A stretch of 64,000 bases of DNA from JBOFOR01 sp051659545 (GCF_051659545.1 NZ_JBOFOR010000273.1:1-64000); one strand, 5' to 3'. Positions 46,190-55,855 are shown, numbered from the stretch's first letter. Notes: generated by a model from the sequence alone, not told the origin. Made by a program: numbers and translations.

Positions 46190-47077
46190 TTATCCTATAT
46201 TTCTCGGTTCAATAATTGTAACATCATCTATGTTTTTAAATTCCACATAAGGTTTTACAATTACATATTTCATAGATTTATTTTTATCATCTATTACTTT
46301 ATCTACTTCACCTATTGGAATTCCTTCTGGGTATATACCTAATCCAGATGTAGTTACTACATCTCCAGGTAATACATCATATGAAGTATCAAACATATAT
46401 CCATATAGGTATCCTTTATCCTTATAGTTTTCTTTATCTTCTAAAGATGAATTTTGAGTTATAACACCTTTAAAGTTGGAGTTTTTTAGCAACTTAAAGC
46501 TTACAGATGATTTAGTGTCTAATAATGAAATAGCTTTACTATAATTTTTTGAAACTTCATACACCATTCCAACTAGTCCATTACCATTCATTACAATACT
46601 GTCTTTTTTTACACCATCCTTACTTCCTGCTCCTATAGTAATTGTGTTATACCAATTACCATCATTTTTCCCAACAACACTAGCTGAAATAGCCTTATCT
46701 TTGTAGTCTTCATCTACAAAATTTATAGATTTTTTAAGACTTTCTAGTGATTCTGATTCATCTACTTTATTGTTTAACACTATTATTTCTTTCTTTAATT
46801 TTTCATTTTCTAATTTTAGTTTTTCCACTTTTTCAGAATTTTCTTTAAAACTCAATATATCTTTAAAATTGTCCTGTAAAAATGTAAACCCTTTATTCAA
46901 ATTTCCACCTATAGCTGTTATTCCATCTAATACAGCCCCTGGTACTACAGGATTAGCTCCAGAAAATCTACCTATAGATAACCCTACAATTCCAATTAAA
47001 GTGATAGCAACTACACCTGTTGCTACCACTTTAATGTTAATCCTTTTGTTTTCTTTTTTATTTTTATCAAATCTCAA
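46190..47077 (-). CDS. mreC: Rod shape-determining protein MreC
   Basis: MreC (295 aa) has an N-terminal membrane helix (about 15-35), a coiled coil (about 60-100), and the extracytoplasmic beta domains with DGVKKDSIVM and PGDVVTTSGLGIYPEGIPIG. The frame reaches TTG 47089 or GTG 47086, but GGTGAT lies just before the TTG at 47077, which gives the start Met-Arg-Phe and is preferred. It scaffolds RodA/PBP2 with MreB and MreD. Confidence 0.9.
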   Translation of the reverse strand: MRFDKNKKENKRINIKVVATGVVAITLIGIVGLSIGRFSGANPVVPGAVLDGITAIGGNLNKGFTFLQDNFKDILSFKENSEKVEKLKLENEKLKKEIIVLNNKVDESESLESLKKSINFVDEDYKDKAISASVVGKNDGNWYNTITIGAGSKDGVKKDSIVMNGNGLVGMVYEVSKNYSKAISLLDTKSSVSFKLLKNSNFKGVITQNSSLEDKENYKDKGYLYGYMFDTSYDVLPGDVVTTSGLGIYPEGIPIGEVDKVIDDKNKSMKYVIVKPYVEFKNIDDVTIIEPRNIG

Positions 47078-47096
47078 AGGAATCACCAACTTTTAA

Positions 47097-48164
47097 TTAC
47101 TTTCTAGCATTCATCATTAATACTTTTTCAAATATTTCTTGATCTTCTACTGATTTACCTGTTCCTAAAGCAACACAATCTAGCGGATTTTCAGCTATTT
47201 GAACTGGCATTCCAGTTTCTTGTTTAACTAATTTATCTAATCCTCTAAGTAGTGCTCCTCCTCCTGTTAACATTATTCCATTTTCCATTATATCTGATGC
47301 TAATTCTGGTGGAGTTTTTTCTAAAGTCGATTTTATTGCATCTACTATTGAGTTTATTGGCTCTTTTAATGCACCTCTTACTTCTGTAGAATTTATTTCT
47401 ATTGTTTTAGGAAGACCTGTTATTAAGTCTCTTCCTCTTATTTGCATATTATTTTCTTGGTCATCTTTAAAAGTTGAACCGATTGTTATTTTTACATCTT
47501 CAGCAGTTCTTTCACCTATCATTAAATTATATTCTTTCTTAACATAACTTACTATAGATTCATCAAACTCATCTCCACCTATTCTTATAGATTTAGCTGT
47601 TACTATACCACCTAAAGATATTATAGCTATTTCAGTAGTACCACCACCTATATCCACTACCATGTTACCTTCTGGTTCTTCTACTCTAAGTCCTGCTCCT
47701 ATAGCTGCTGCCATAGGTTCTTCTATAAGATAAGCATCTCTAGCCCCTGCTTGTCTTGCTGCTTCTTCTATAGCTCTTTTTTCTACTTCTGTAACCCCAT
47801 ACGGCACACAAATAGCTATTCTAGGACTTACAACTCCTTTTTTAGCAGCTGCTTGTTGTATGAAGTAGCTTAACATTGCTTGAGTAATATCAAAGTCTGC
47901 AATTACTCCATCTTTCATAGGTCTTATAGCTACTATGTTTCCAGGCGTTCTACCTATCATCTTCTTAGCCTCTTCACCTACTGCTAAAACTTCCTTACTA
48001 TCATTTCTTATAGCAACTACCGATGGTTCTCTTACCACGATACCTTGTCCTTTTATATAAACTAATGTATTTGCTGTTCCTAAATCTATCCCCATATCTT
48101 TTGTCATCTTTTTAAAACCAAACATAGACATAAGTCCTTTTTTATCTTTTTTTTCTTTAGCCAT
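47097..48164 (-). CDS. mreB: Actin-like cell shape protein MreB
   Basis: MreB (355 aa) polymerises under the membrane and guides wall elongation. Actin motifs DLGTANTLVY (about 26-35), DIGGGTTEIAI and TGGGALLRGLD are intact. About ten extra N-terminal residues (KEKKDKKG) precede the fold. GGAG precedes the ATG. Confidence 0.97.
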   Translation of the reverse strand: MAKEKKDKKGLMSMFGFKKMTKDMGIDLGTANTLVYIKGQGIVVREPSVVAIRNDSKEVLAVGEEAKKMIGRTPGNIVAIRPMKDGVIADFDITQAMLSYFIQQAAAKKGVVSPRIAICVPYGVTEVEKRAIEEAARQAGARDAYLIEEPMAAAIGAGLRVEEPEGNMVVDIGGGTTEIAIISLGGIVTAKSIRIGGDEFDESIVSYVKKEYNLMIGERTAEDVKITIGSTFKDDQENNMQIRGRDLITGLPKTIEINSTEVRGALKEPINSIVDAIKSTLEKTPPELASDIMENGIMLTGGGALLRGLDKLVKQETGMPVQIAENPLDCVALGTGKSVEDQEIFEKVLMMNARK

Positions 48165-48199
48165 AATTATTACTCCTTCCTACTATATACATCAAATTA

Positions 48200-48874
48200 T
48201 CAAATTATCATATTTTCTTTAAAACTAAAGTATAATCCATCTCCTATTATTATGTGGTCAATAACTTCTATTCCTACTAATTCTCCACATTTAATAAGTC
48301 TAGAGGTAATATTTTTATCTTCCTTTGAAGGCTCCACATTTCCTGATGGATGATTGTGTAATAAAATTATCTTGTTTGCACTTCTTTTTATAGCTTCTCT
48401 AAATACCTCTCTAGGATGTACTAAGGATGAATTTAATGTTCCTACTGATACATCTATATCAGAAATTATTTCATTCTTTGTATTTAAAAGAACTACCTTA
48501 AAAACTTCTTTTTTTAAATACCTTAAACTATCCATGTAATATTTATATATATCCCATGGGTTTTGTACTTTATATTTTTCAGGTTTAGAGCTCGAAATCC
48601 GTCTTCCTAACTCTATAGCTGCTTTTATCTGCGCTGCTTTAGACAAACCTATACCGTCAATTTCACATAATTCTTCTATAGTCATATCTTGTAGATATCT
48701 TATTCCTTGCGTGTCTTTGTTTATAATATAGTTAGCTAACTCAATTGCATTCTTTTTTTTAGTACCTGTTCTAAGAAGTATTGCTAATAATTCATTATTA
48801 GATAAACTTCTTTCTCCTTGTGCTAGCATTTTTTCTCTTGGTCTTTCTTCTAATGCCATATCCTTAAGCGTCAA
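48200..48874 (-). CDS. radC: RadC/MPN+ domain protein
   Basis: RadC-like proteins have an N-terminal helix-hairpin-helix part and a C-terminal JAMM-type metal site, seen as LLHNHPSGNVEPSKED (about 175-190). The true function is unsettled; the DNA repair role of RadC is doubtful. The start is unclear: TTG at 48874 fits the family length but lacks a ribosome binding site, while GGAGG is eight bases before a CTG at 48896-48898 that is also in frame. It follows maf by 24 bases. Confidence 0.9.
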   Translation of the reverse strand: MTLKDMALEERPREKMLAQGERSLSNNELLAILLRTGTKKKNAIELANYIINKDTQGIRYLQDMTIEELCEIDGIGLSKAAQIKAAIELGRRISSSKPEKYKVQNPWDIYKYYMDSLRYLKKEVFKVVLLNTKNEIISDIDVSVGTLNSSLVHPREVFREAIKRSANKIILLHNHPSGNVEPSKEDKNITSRLIKCGELVGIEVIDHIIIGDGLYFSFKENMII

Positions 48875-48898
48875 TTGAGCATTAAAAGTATTCTTCAG

Positions 48899-49486
48899 TT
48901 AAATCGCCTCCATAAAAAGATTTATATTAAAATGTACTTTTAATAAATCACTTATTTTTGAAATAGGAAGACCTACTATGTTAAAGTAATCTCCTTCTAT
49001 TTTTTCTACCAACAAAGCTCCATACCCTTGAATTCCATAAGCTCCAGCTTTATCTAGTGATTCTTTAGTATTTATATAATCTTTTATGTCCTCATCCGAT
49101 AAATCTTTGAATTTAACATTGCTAACTACATAGTCAATTATCTTTTTGTTATTATCCAAATTAATTAAGCTGATTCCTGTAATAACTTGATGTTCTCTAT
49201 TTGATAATCTTCTTAGCATATTAGTAGCATCTTCTTCATCCTTAGGCTTTCCTAATACCATATCATCTAATACTACAATAGTATCTGCACCTATAACTAA
49301 ACTAGATCTGTGTTTAGTAGCTATATCCATGCTTTTTTCAAGTGCTAACCTGATTGCGACTTGACAAGGTAATTCATTTTCTAGTAATACCTCATCTATT
49401 TCACTTTTGATTATACTAAATTTAATATTGGTATTTTCTAGAATTTCTTTTCTTCTAGGAGATGCTGACGCTAATATTATATCCAT
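48899..49486 (-). CDS. maf: Maf-type nucleoside triphosphate pyrophosphatase
   Basis: Maf proteins hydrolyse non-canonical or modified NTPs such as dTTP/UTP or m7GTP. The 195-aa protein has the N-terminal LASASPRRKEIL, the catalytic Asp in GADTIVVLDD, and KPKDEEDA. It lies between the rnf cluster and radC-mre, as in related genomes. Confidence 0.93.
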   Translation of the reverse strand: MDIILASASPRRKEILENTNIKFSIIKSEIDEVLLENELPCQVAIRLALEKSMDIATKHRSSLVIGADTIVVLDDMVLGKPKDEEDATNMLRRLSNREHQVITGISLINLDNNKKIIDYVVSNVKFKDLSDEDIKDYINTKESLDKAGAYGIQGYGALLVEKIEGDYFNIVGLPISKISDLLKVHFNINLFMEAI

Positions 49487-49616
49487 TTATTCACCTCATT
49501 GCGTACTTTTGAATTCGTACTTATTTAGTCTATCATTATATTGTAAAAATTTCAACACAAATGTCGAACGTTTTAGTTACACTATTGATATATTTATGTA
49601 TACGTTGCTAAAAAAA

Positions 49617-49644
49617 ATAAAGGCATGGAAACCCATACCTTTAT
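49617..49644 (-). terminator. Terminator of the rnf operon
   Basis: ATAAAGG-ATGG pairs with CCAT-CCTTTAT with one internal mismatch and a four-base loop. A minus-strand run of eight T follows, just after rnfB. Confidence 0.8.
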
Positions 49645-49654
49645 CTTATCCATA

Positions 49655-50626
49655 TTATACAGTTTTAATAGCCTTTTTAGGACATTTTTGCATACATAAT
49701 TGACATCCTACACATTTTTCGCTATCTACTACATGTTTTTCTTTCAATTCACCTTGTATTGCATCAAATTTACATTGTTTTTTGCAAACTGTACATCCTA
49801 CACAAAGGTCTTCTTCTATTTTTACTTTTTTCTTATTGCTTATATTTCCACTAATAACTTTTGTTGGGCACTTTTTAACACAAGCCATACACTCCACACA
49901 CTTGTCATAATTAATTTTGGCAATTTTATTTTCAAATTCTATTGCCTCAAATGGACATGCTTTTACACATAGCCCACATCCAATACATCCTACACTGCAT
50001 TTTTCTTTAACTGCTTTACCAAACTCAGTACTGCTACACTCTACTACTACTTCTTGTTTAGCAGGCTTTTGAGATATTATATGCTTAGGACAAACTTCCA
50101 TACACTTTCCACACATAACACATTTTTCTTCGTCTATTATAGCTATACCATCTAATATAGTTATAGCATCAAATTTACAATAATCTCTACAAGTACCTAA
50201 TCCTAAACATCCAAATTTACATTCTTTAGCACCTGAATTCAATACATTGGCAGATCTACAATCAGATATACCTTCGTATTCGTATTTATCCTTAGCACTT
50301 TGGCAATTTCCTTTACATAAAACCTTGGCAACTTGCTTTTCTCCATTTTCTGCAGTTAACCCCATTATTTCACCTATTTTACTAGTACAATCGGCTCCAC
50401 CAACAGGGCATGCATTTATAGGTGCATTACCTTCTACTATTGCAGTTGCAAGACCTCCGCATCCAGGAAATCCACATCCACCACAGTTTGCTCCTGGAAG
50501 TGCTTCAAGAATCTTCACAACTCTTTCATCAACTTCTACTGCAAATTTTTGGGAAGCATATGCAAGAACTGCACCAAATAGTAGTCCTAAAACTCCTAAA
50601 GCTAAAACTGAATTAAGTATCGACAC
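49655..50626 (-). CDS. rnfB: Rnf complex ferredoxin subunit RnfB
   Basis: RnfB takes electrons from reduced ferredoxin. The 323-aa protein has an N-terminal membrane helix, the 4Fe-4S domain with CGGCGFPGCGG (about 48-58), and five further ferredoxin-type CxxCxxC sets in the rest of the chain. This many-cluster form is usual in clostridial Rnf. The start is GTG with GGGGGGATAAAA upstream. It is last in rnfCDGEAB. Confidence 0.95.
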   Translation of the reverse strand: MSILNSVLALGVLGLLFGAVLAYASQKFAVEVDERVVKILEALPGANCGGCGFPGCGGLATAIVEGNAPINACPVGGADCTSKIGEIMGLTAENGEKQVAKVLCKGNCQSAKDKYEYEGISDCRSANVLNSGAKECKFGCLGLGTCRDYCKFDAITILDGIAIIDEEKCVMCGKCMEVCPKHIISQKPAKQEVVVECSSTEFGKAVKEKCSVGCIGCGLCVKACPFEAIEFENKIAKINYDKCVECMACVKKCPTKVISGNISNKKKVKIEEDLCVGCTVCKKQCKFDAIQGELKEKHVVDSEKCVGCQLCMQKCPKKAIKTV

Positions 50627-50642
50627 TTTTATCCCCCCTATT

Positions 50643-51218
50643 TTATAGCGTTATAAGACCTGAGAAGCCTAAGAATGCTATAGACATTAAACTCGCTGCG
50701 ATTAATGTTATAGGGAAACCTTTAAAGCTTTCTGGTATATCAGCTAATTCTAATCTTTCTCTTATTCCTGCAAATAATACTATAGCTAAAGTAAACCCTA
50801 TACCTGCTCCAAATCCATTTACTATTGCTTCTACTAAATTATATCCTTTATTTACGTTAACCAAAGCTATACCAAGTACAGCACAGTTTGTAGTTATAAG
50901 AGGCAAAAATACCCCTAGTGCTTGGTATAAAGACGGACTCATTTTTTGTATTACCATCTCAACAAATTGTACTATAGATGCAATTACAAGTATAAATGCT
51001 ATAGTTTGTAAGAATTGATTCCCTGTTATCTCTAATAACTTCTGTATAAAATATGTTATTATTGATGCTAACGTTAAAACAAATGTAACTGCAACTCCCA
51101 TCCCAACTGCTGTGTCAACCTTCTTAGAAACTCCTAAAAATGGGCATATTCCTAAAAATTGAGATGTTATAACGTTGTTAACTAATACAACGCTTAAAAA
51201 TAATAATATTAAATTCAT
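50643..51218 (-). CDS. rnfA: Rnf complex membrane subunit RnfA
   Basis: RnfA (191 aa) has about six membrane helices and the conserved Cys-containing segments (GICPFLGV and TTNCAVLGIAL) that hold a cluster between RnfA and RnfE. GGGGTGG precedes the ATG. Confidence 0.95.
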   Translation of the reverse strand: MNLILLFLSVVLVNNVITSQFLGICPFLGVSKKVDTAVGMGVAVTFVLTLASIITYFIQKLLEITGNQFLQTIAFILVIASIVQFVEMVIQKMSPSLYQALGVFLPLITTNCAVLGIALVNVNKGYNLVEAIVNGFGAGIGFTLAIVLFAGIRERLELADIPESFKGFPITLIAASLMSIAFLGFSGLITL

Positions 51219-51232
51219 TTATTCCACCCCCA

Positions 51233-51826
51233 CTATGCTTTCTTACTTCTTAACTTATTAAATCCAGCTAAAAGGAATCCTAATGTTAAAAATGCACCTG
51301 GTGGAAGTATAAATAGTAATATCGGTTGGAATGATGCTCCAAATAAACTTAAACCAAATAAGCTACCATTACCTAATAACTCTCTTATTGCACCTAATAC
51401 AGTAAGCGCTAAACTAAACCCAAGTCCCATTCCTAAACCATCTACAGATGATTCTAGTGGACCATTCTTAGATGCAAAACTTTCAGCTCTTGCTAATATT
51501 AAACAGTTAACAACTATTAATGGAATAAATAACCCTAGCGCTTTATCTAATGCTGGTACATATGCTTTTAAAAGCATACCTACTATTGTAACAAACGTAG
51601 CAATAACTACTACAAATGCCGGTATTCTTATTTTATCAGGTACAATTTTTCTCATTAAAGATATAACTACATTTGAGCAAACTAAAACTGCCGTAGTCGA
51701 AAGACCCATTCCTAAACCATTCATAGCCGAAGTAGTAACAGCTAGTGTTGGACACATCCCTATAATTTGTATTAGAATTGGATTTTCATCTATTAGCCCG
51801 TTTTTAAATATTTTAGCTAATTTCAT
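51233..51826 (-). CDS. rnfE: Rnf complex membrane subunit RnfE
   Basis: RnfE (197 aa) is the homologous partner of RnfA, with GMCPTLAVTTSA and VNCLILARAE supplying cysteines. It has about six helices. GGAGGGA precedes the ATG. Confidence 0.95.
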   Translation of the reverse strand: MKLAKIFKNGLIDENPILIQIIGMCPTLAVTTSAMNGLGMGLSTTAVLVCSNVVISLMRKIVPDKIRIPAFVVVIATFVTIVGMLLKAYVPALDKALGLFIPLIVVNCLILARAESFASKNGPLESSVDGLGMGLGFSLALTVLGAIRELLGNGSLFGLSLFGASFQPILLFILPPGAFLTLGFLLAGFNKLRSKKA

Positions 51827-51838
51827 AAACTCTCCCTC

Positions 51839-52417
51839 CTATTTATTAAGACTCTCATTGAATACTTGTATAGCTGCATTTACCCCTTTAGTAACTGCCT
51901 TTGATGTTATAGTAGCTCCCGAAATTGCTTCTATTTGATTATCTCCTGATGAATTACCTTTAACCACCATAAGCTCTTTTGCCAGTTTACCTTCATATTG
52001 ATCTTTAAATGGAGATACTGCTGCCTTAGTTCCTAATCCTGGAGTCTCTGTCATGCTACCTATATTAATTCCTGTAAGTTTTCCATCTTTAGAAATACCT
52101 ACTATAAGTTCTATTTTCCCACTATATCCTTTTGGAAGTGTCTTTATTGTATATCCAATTAAATCACTTCCTTTGCTTGCTTCATATACTTCTGCAACTA
52201 ATCCATCTTCTAATCCACTGACACTTGTAATTACACTATTGTCCATTTGCTTAAATTCAGTTGCATCTGATAAAACAATTTGTCTTGATTCATTATTTGC
52301 TTCTATATTTCTTTGTTCTATAATTGGAGCTGTAACCTGATTTGTAAGTCCTAGGGCTAAAGCTGCTACTGCACATATAGCAAATAAAATAGCTCCTAAC
52401 TTAGCCATATTCTTCAT
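51839..52417 (-). CDS. rnfG: Rnf complex flavoprotein subunit RnfG
   Basis: RnfG (192 aa) has an N-terminal membrane helix and an FMN-binding domain. The covalent attachment motif SGATITS is near residue 165, a substrate sequence for ApbE. Its ATG overlaps the rnfD stop by one base (TAATG). Confidence 0.95.
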   Translation of the reverse strand: MKNMAKLGAILFAICAVAALALGLTNQVTAPIIEQRNIEANNESRQIVLSDATEFKQMDNSVITSVSGLEDGLVAEVYEASKGSDLIGYTIKTLPKGYSGKIELIVGISKDGKLTGINIGSMTETPGLGTKAAVSPFKDQYEGKLAKELMVVKGNSSGDNQIEAISGATITSKAVTKGVNAAIQVFNESLNK

Positions 52418-53400
52418 TACTTAGCCACCTCCCCAAATACTTTATCTTTTACATATTTATCAATAAGAGGAGTGACAACGTTTACTAGTAATATAGAATA
52501 TGAAACTCCTTCTGGATACCCTCCATACATTCTAATAACTGTAGCTATAACACCAGCTAATACCGCATATATTATTTGGCCTTTTTGAGTCATTGGAGAA
52601 GTTGTATAATCTGTTAGCATAAAAAATGCCCCTATCATAAGTCCACCAGCCATTACTTCATATATAGCAAAATTAAGATTAAATCCACCCAGTATAAAAG
52701 TTAAAATAAATACTGTTCCTATGTAATACGTTGGTATAACGTAAGTTATTACTCCTTTATAAATTAAATAAACTCCACCTAATAGCAGTAATATTGCTGA
52801 TGTTTCTCCAATACATCCTCCAACATTACCAATTATTAAATCAGTAAGGCTTACGCCACTAGCCGTAAGTGTATTTACACCTTCTGTACCTTGCTTTAAG
52901 AAACTTAAAGGAGTTGCCGTAGTATAAGCATCTATATTTCCTGAACTAACCCAATTTACTCCAGTTTTAGTCCATGCAGTCATAGCAACTGGGAACGATG
53001 CTAATAAAAATGCTCTAGCTGCAAGTGCAGGGTTTACAAAATTATTCCCTATACCACCAAATACCATCTTGACAACTATTATTGCGAAAGCTGAACCAAG
53101 TAAACACATCCACCAAGGAAGTGTTGCTGGAACGTTAAATGCTAGTAATAATCCAGTTACTATTGCCGAAAAATCTCCTATTGTACTTTCTTTCTTGCAT
53201 ATTTTTTGAAATAAAAATTCTGAGCCTACTGCTCCAACCACACAGAAAAATATTACATTTGCTGCACTTAATCTAAAGAAATAAAGTGCTGCTAGTGTAG
53301 CCGGAAGAAGAGCTATTATAACTTGCTTCATTATATAGGATGTATCTTCACGACTACTCACATGTGGAGAAGAAGATACTATTAATTTATTATCCATCAT
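52417..53400 (-). CDS. rnfD: Rnf complex membrane subunit RnfD
   Basis: RnfD (327 aa) has eight or more membrane helices and a likely FMN-threonine site in the YTTATPLSF segment (about 170). It is an ion-translocation subunit. Two ATG codons stand in a row at the start, after GGGGGAAA. Confidence 0.94.
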   Translation of the reverse strand: MMDNKLIVSSSPHVSSREDTSYIMKQVIIALLPATLAALYFFRLSAANVIFFCVVGAVGSEFLFQKICKKESTIGDFSAIVTGLLLAFNVPATLPWWMCLLGSAFAIIVVKMVFGGIGNNFVNPALAARAFLLASFPVAMTAWTKTGVNWVSSGNIDAYTTATPLSFLKQGTEGVNTLTASGVSLTDLIIGNVGGCIGETSAILLLLGGVYLIYKGVITYVIPTYYIGTVFILTFILGGFNLNFAIYEVMAGGLMIGAFFMLTDYTTSPMTQKGQIIYAVLAGVIATVIRMYGGYPEGVSYSILLVNVVTPLIDKYVKDKVFGEVAK

Positions 53401-53423
53401 TTTTCCCCCTAACTTACCTTAAA

Positions 53424-54749
53424 TTATTGCTTTCTTTTCTTTGCTATAATTTCTCTTTTTGCATTTCTACAAGATTGAAGCAATGGTCTTCTTGCTGGAC
53501 ATGCAAATGAGCAAGATCCACATTCTATACAGTCCATAGCTCTGTATTTTTCAGCACTTTCAAAATCATTCTTTAATGAATATGCACTTATATATAGTGG
53601 TTGTAAAAATGCAGGACAAACACTTAAACATTTGCCACATCTTAAACAGTTTTGTGGTTTCGGCTTACGAGACTCATCTTCATCTAAACATAATATACCT
53701 GATGTTCCTTTGTTTGTAGGGATGTCTATTGTATACTGTGCAATACCCATCATAGGACCACCCATTATTACTTTTCCAACTTTCTTGTTCTCTTTAAATC
53801 CACCACATTGTTCAATTATTTCTGATACTAATGTTCCAACCTTAGTTATTAAGTTTTTGGGTTCTTGTATGCAGCTACCCGTAATTGTAGTTATTCTTTC
53901 TACTAATGGCATTCCTGTGTTTATAGTTTTTGCTATTTGTGCAGCTGTTCCAACATTGTTTACTACTGCACCTACATCCATAGGTAATCCTCCAGATGGA
54001 ATTTCTCTTCCTGTACATGCATAAATAAGTTGTTTTTCTGCTCCTTGAGGGTATTTAACTTCTAGCCCTACAACTTCTATGTCACTATACTTTTCAACTT
54101 CTTTTTTAACTGACTCTAATGCATCTGGTTTATTTACTTCTATTCCTATATATCCTTTATCTACTTCTAAAGCTTTCATTAATACTTTCAGCCCAAATAC
54201 TACTTCTTGTGGATTTTCTAACATTAGTCTATGGTCTGCTGTAAGATATGGCTCACATTCAGCACCATTTAATATTACTACGTCTATTTTTTTGTCTGGT
54301 GGTGGCGATATTTTTACATGTGTTGGGAATGTTGCTCCACCCATACCAACGATTCCTGCTTCTTTAATGATTGAAACTATTTCTTCTTTCGATAAATTTT
54401 CTAATATTCCCTTTGGTTTTACACTTTCATGTATTTCTTCTTTGAAATTATTTTCTATAACTATGCACATACCTCTTCCACCGGCTAATTCATGTTCTTG
54501 TATAGCTACGACTTTACCTGATATAGATGAATGTACATTACATGAAACAAATCCTTGTTGCTCTCCTATCTTTTGCCCTATCTTAATCTCATCGCCTACT
54601 TTAACAATAGCTTTTGCAGGTGCACCTATGTGTTGTTGAAGTGGTATGTATACTACCTTAGGACTTTCAGCTTTTTCAATAGCTTTTTTTTCAGAGTACT
54701 CCTTTCTATATGGAGGATGTATACCTCCTTTGAACGTTAAGAGTTTCAT
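53424..54749 (-). CDS. rnfC: Rnf complex NADH-binding subunit RnfC
   Basis: RnfC (441 aa) binds NADH and FMN and carries two 4Fe-4S sets near its C-terminus (CLRCGKCLSVCP and CIECGSCSFACP). The glycine-rich GMGGATFPTHVK (about 140) is the nucleotide site. Together the six proteins couple ferredoxin oxidation and NAD reduction to Na+ or H+ export. AAGGGGG precedes the ATG. It is the first gene of the operon. Confidence 0.96.
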   Translation of the reverse strand: MKLLTFKGGIHPPYRKEYSEKKAIEKAESPKVVYIPLQQHIGAPAKAIVKVGDEIKIGQKIGEQQGFVSCNVHSSISGKVVAIQEHELAGGRGMCIVIENNFKEEIHESVKPKGILENLSKEEIVSIIKEAGIVGMGGATFPTHVKISPPPDKKIDVVILNGAECEPYLTADHRLMLENPQEVVFGLKVLMKALEVDKGYIGIEVNKPDALESVKKEVEKYSDIEVVGLEVKYPQGAEKQLIYACTGREIPSGGLPMDVGAVVNNVGTAAQIAKTINTGMPLVERITTITGSCIQEPKNLITKVGTLVSEIIEQCGGFKENKKVGKVIMGGPMMGIAQYTIDIPTNKGTSGILCLDEDESRKPKPQNCLRCGKCLSVCPAFLQPLYISAYSLKNDFESAEKYRAMDCIECGSCSFACPARRPLLQSCRNAKREIIAKKRKQ

Positions 54750-54761
54750 AGTCTTACCCCC

Positions 54762-54770
54762 TTATCCACA
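54762..54770 (+). promoter_or_regulatory. DnaA-box-like site in the rnfC leader
   Basis: TTATCCACA occurs just ahead of the rnfC ribosome binding site. A single consensus 9-mer could be chance in a 64-kb AT-rich window. Confidence 0.3.
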
Positions 54771-54825
54771 AACTAAACAATTTTATAAAACTTTTAATAT
54801 AAGTATACTATATTTGCTTACAAAA

Positions 54826-54841
54826 TTTAACATTTGTTAAA
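54826..54841. promoter_or_regulatory. Palindrome upstream of the rnf operon
   Basis: TTTAACA-TT-TGTTAAA forms a 16-base dyad about 80 bases before rnfC, near the expected -35 region (a -10 of TATACT lies closer to the gene). It has a half-site like that of Rex but not the Rex order TTGTTAA-N4-TTAACAA, so the regulator is unknown. Confidence 0.4.
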
Positions 54842-54895
54842 AACTTATCTTTTTTTTTTATTTTTAAACTTATTTTCTTTATTTTACTTTAATAA

Positions 54896-54924
54896 AAAAA
54901 GAGTTGTTAAAATCAACTCTTTTT
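54896..54924 (-). terminator. Terminator of the SPOR-domain gene
   Basis: Eleven-base arms AAAAAGAGTTG and CAACTCTTTTT have a seven-base loop right at the stop codon at 54923. Confidence 0.85.
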
Positions 54925-55855
54925 ATGCTTCTTTAATTGAATTAATAAATTCTAAGTATCCTTGCATACATGATAAAAATAATCCTTGGCTAATTTGATA
55001 ACTTTGTTCATTTGATGCCTTTGATGATAACTCTATTTTATTATCTACTTCATTAATATACTTAATTAAATTATCCTTGAATACCTTCATTTCTTTATAA
55101 TCAATTTTATTAACTTCCTTTTCAATATCAGTAATAATTTGCTTTCTAGATGTTAAAATGCTATTATATGAGTTTAAATTTATGCTTAATTTGTTATTTT
55201 TCCAAAATTCAGATTCCTGCTCATAATTTTTTATTAACTTGTTTAATTGAGTTGATATATTTTCTACATATGAATATTTATTAGTATATTCTAATGACAA
55301 TACAGGTATATTTGCTTCAGATAAAAATGAATCGGGATATAATTTTCTCATATTTTCTATATATTCTCTAGTTAGATTTTTATCAAAGAAACCATAAGTT
55401 TGTACTTTTTTAAGACCATCTATTTCTATTACAGAAAAAGGAATTTTATTTTCATTTAATTTATCTTCTATTTTTTTCAATTCATCACTTTTTTCCACTG
55501 AAGCTACCTGTACAGTATACATACTCCAGCCATCTATCTTGGCAATTTTCACTTCTTCTTTACTTGTAACTTTATTATTATTTTTACTATCTTTAATTTT
55601 ATTTACTTCTTTTTCTACATCTTCATAAGTAAACTCTGTAGCTGTTTTTTTCTTTGGTATAATCTTTTCTAGATTAAAATCCAATTTTATAGATGATAAC
55701 TTACCCACTATATTGCTAAATACATCTGTATCTTTAACTTTTGTATAGGTGTATCCACTAATTAAACATATACTAATTGTAATAATAATCACTTTTAATC
55801 CTTTTCTTTTTTTCCTTTTATTAAATCCTTTGTATATAGTTTTTCTTCTATTCAT
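54923..55855 (-). CDS. Membrane-anchored SPOR-domain protein
   Basis: The 310-aa protein has a very basic N-terminus and one membrane helix (about 22-38), then a linker. A SPOR domain follows at about 112-180 (core MYTVQVASVEKSDELKKIEDKL and VQTYGFFDK), then a helical C-terminal part. SPOR domains bind denuded septal peptidoglycan, so a role at division or sporulation septa is likely. GGGGGGA precedes the ATG. It is monocistronic. Confidence 0.8.
   Translation of the reverse strand: MNRRKTIYKGFNKRKKRKGLKVIIITISICLISGYTYTKVKDTDVFSNIVGKLSSIKLDFNLEKIIPKKKTATEFTYEDVEKEVNKIKDSKNNNKVTSKEEVKIAKIDGWSMYTVQVASVEKSDELKKIEDKLNENKIPFSVIEIDGLKKVQTYGFFDKNLTREYIENMRKLYPDSFLSEANIPVLSLEYTNKYSYVENISTQLNKLIKNYEQESEFWKNNKLSINLNSYNSILTSRKQIITDIEKEVNKIDYKEMKVFKDNLIKYINEVDNKIELSSKASNEQSYQISQGLFLSCMQGYLEFINSIKEA

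Noticed and set aside
49655..50626. RnfB as an unusual fusion because of its many ferredoxin motifs
   Set aside because: Multi-cluster RnfB proteins of about 320-330 residues are usual in clostridial Rnf complexes.
54079..54639. 186-residue plus-strand frame opposite rnfC
   Set aside because: It mirrors conserved rnfC codons, lacks a start signal and resembles no protein.
54826..54841. Rex operator upstream of rnf
   Set aside because: The half-sites are in the wrong order and spacing for the Rex consensus.
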